A DNA stretch of 54,834 nucleotides from the NCBI RefSeq assembly GCF_018207095.1, contig NZ_QOCZ01000017.1, forward strand, positions 1-54,834, in the 5' to 3' direction. Shown piece after piece: positions 54,743 through 54,834 of this stretch. A program made the translations under genes and the position numbers. The stretch is from Nocardiopsis sp. MG754419 (GTDB taxonomy: Bacteria > Actinomycetota > Actinomycetes > Streptosporangiales > Streptosporangiaceae). Below the pieces are notes generated by a model. That model worked only from the letters and a program-made list of their open reading frames with translations, was not told where the DNA came from and did no database searches. Position 1 is the stretch's first letter; each line of letters starts with the position of its first letter.

Positions 54743-54834
54743 GTGTACTGACCTGAAAGGTTAGGTACGCGGGAGGCGGGAGGGCCGCTGATCGCGGTGT
54801 GGAACCGGTGGTGATTGTAGTGGTGCAACCACCC
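54739..54834 (-). mobile_element. C-terminal end of an IS481-family transposase (partial, window edge)
   Basis: The minus strand from the window end reads GWLHHYNHHRFHTAISGPPA, then SRVPNLSGQYT and stop TAG at 54739-54741. WLHHYN, HxR-x-HTA and the ending N-L-x-G-Q-Y are the C-terminal signature of DDE integrases of the IS481 group. The usual HRPHTA reads HRFHTA here. Only the last 31 residues are inside the window, so whether the element is intact, and its terminal repeats, cannot be judged. The stop overlaps the stop of the 481-residue gene, so insertion was at or within that gene's end. Confidence 0.8.

Overview
The window is a very GC-rich bacterial chromosome segment with GTG and TTG starts, dense gene packing and families typical of filamentous Actinobacteria (DUF1707, DUF4429, DUF6230/DUF6114, Asp23/AmaP sets). 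I infer a Nocardiopsis-like actinomycete from gene content only. No rRNA, tRNA, CRISPR array or replication origin was recognised. A partial IS481-type transposase lies at the extreme right edge.

Layout. 0.1-2.4 kb: a PLP-dependent amino-acid enzyme divergent from purU. 2.6-5.5 kb: a stress/envelope set with CsbD, three Asp23-type proteins, a DUF2273 protein, a DUF6286 protein and an AmaP-like anchor. 6.0-6.35 kb: a frameshifted small gene. 6.4-11.1 kb (minus): gcvT-gcvH-glyA-sdaA behind a tandem glycine riboswitch, a route from glycine through serine to pyruvate. 11.2-20 kb: a class D beta-lactamase homologue with altered motifs, class I DAHP synthase, acyl-CoA synthetase, DUF4429 protein, proline iminopeptidase, ferredoxin-reductase-type flavoprotein and an asparaginase. 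20-23 kb: an exonuclease, a small membrane protein, and heme oxygenase with a TetR regulator. 23.3-27.1 kb: a three-gene signalling cassette (receiver-PP2C phosphatase, CHASE3/HAMP-type histidine kinase, Rcp1-like receiver). 27.1-31.6 kb: low-molecular-weight phosphatase, fructosamine-kinase family protein, Gfo/Idh/MocA oxidoreductase and four-carbon acid sugar kinase. 32-35.3 kb: a secreted protein with two GH43 domains. 35.7-38.7 kb: an ABC exporter whose permease is broken by a one-base frameshift.

38.8-49.2 kb is the most interesting region. A minus-strand operon (SDR, AurF-type diiron oxygenase, Baeyer-Villiger-type flavin monooxygenase, DUF4873, alpha/beta hydrolase) is divergent from a MerR regulator, followed by a cholesterol-oxidase-like GMC oxidoreductase and a DUF6230-DUF6114 membrane operon. 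The promoters of the SDR operon and of the DUF6230 operon share an almost identical element: a 20-bp dyad lying across the -35/-10 spacer in the same register, which is the classical MerR arrangement. Inside the operon, between the diiron and monooxygenase genes, are stem-loops whose stems differ but which share one loop sequence. Together these suggest a MerR-controlled lipid/steroid oxidation regulon.

49.3-54.8 kb: a UvrD-type helicase with an N-terminal RelE-like region, a DUF1707 protein, a SanA/YdcF protein, an unrecognised 481-residue protein, then the transposase end.

Two genes (about 6.19 kb and 37.09 kb) are each restored by adding one G to a G run. They are either real lesions or homopolymer errors in the assembly.
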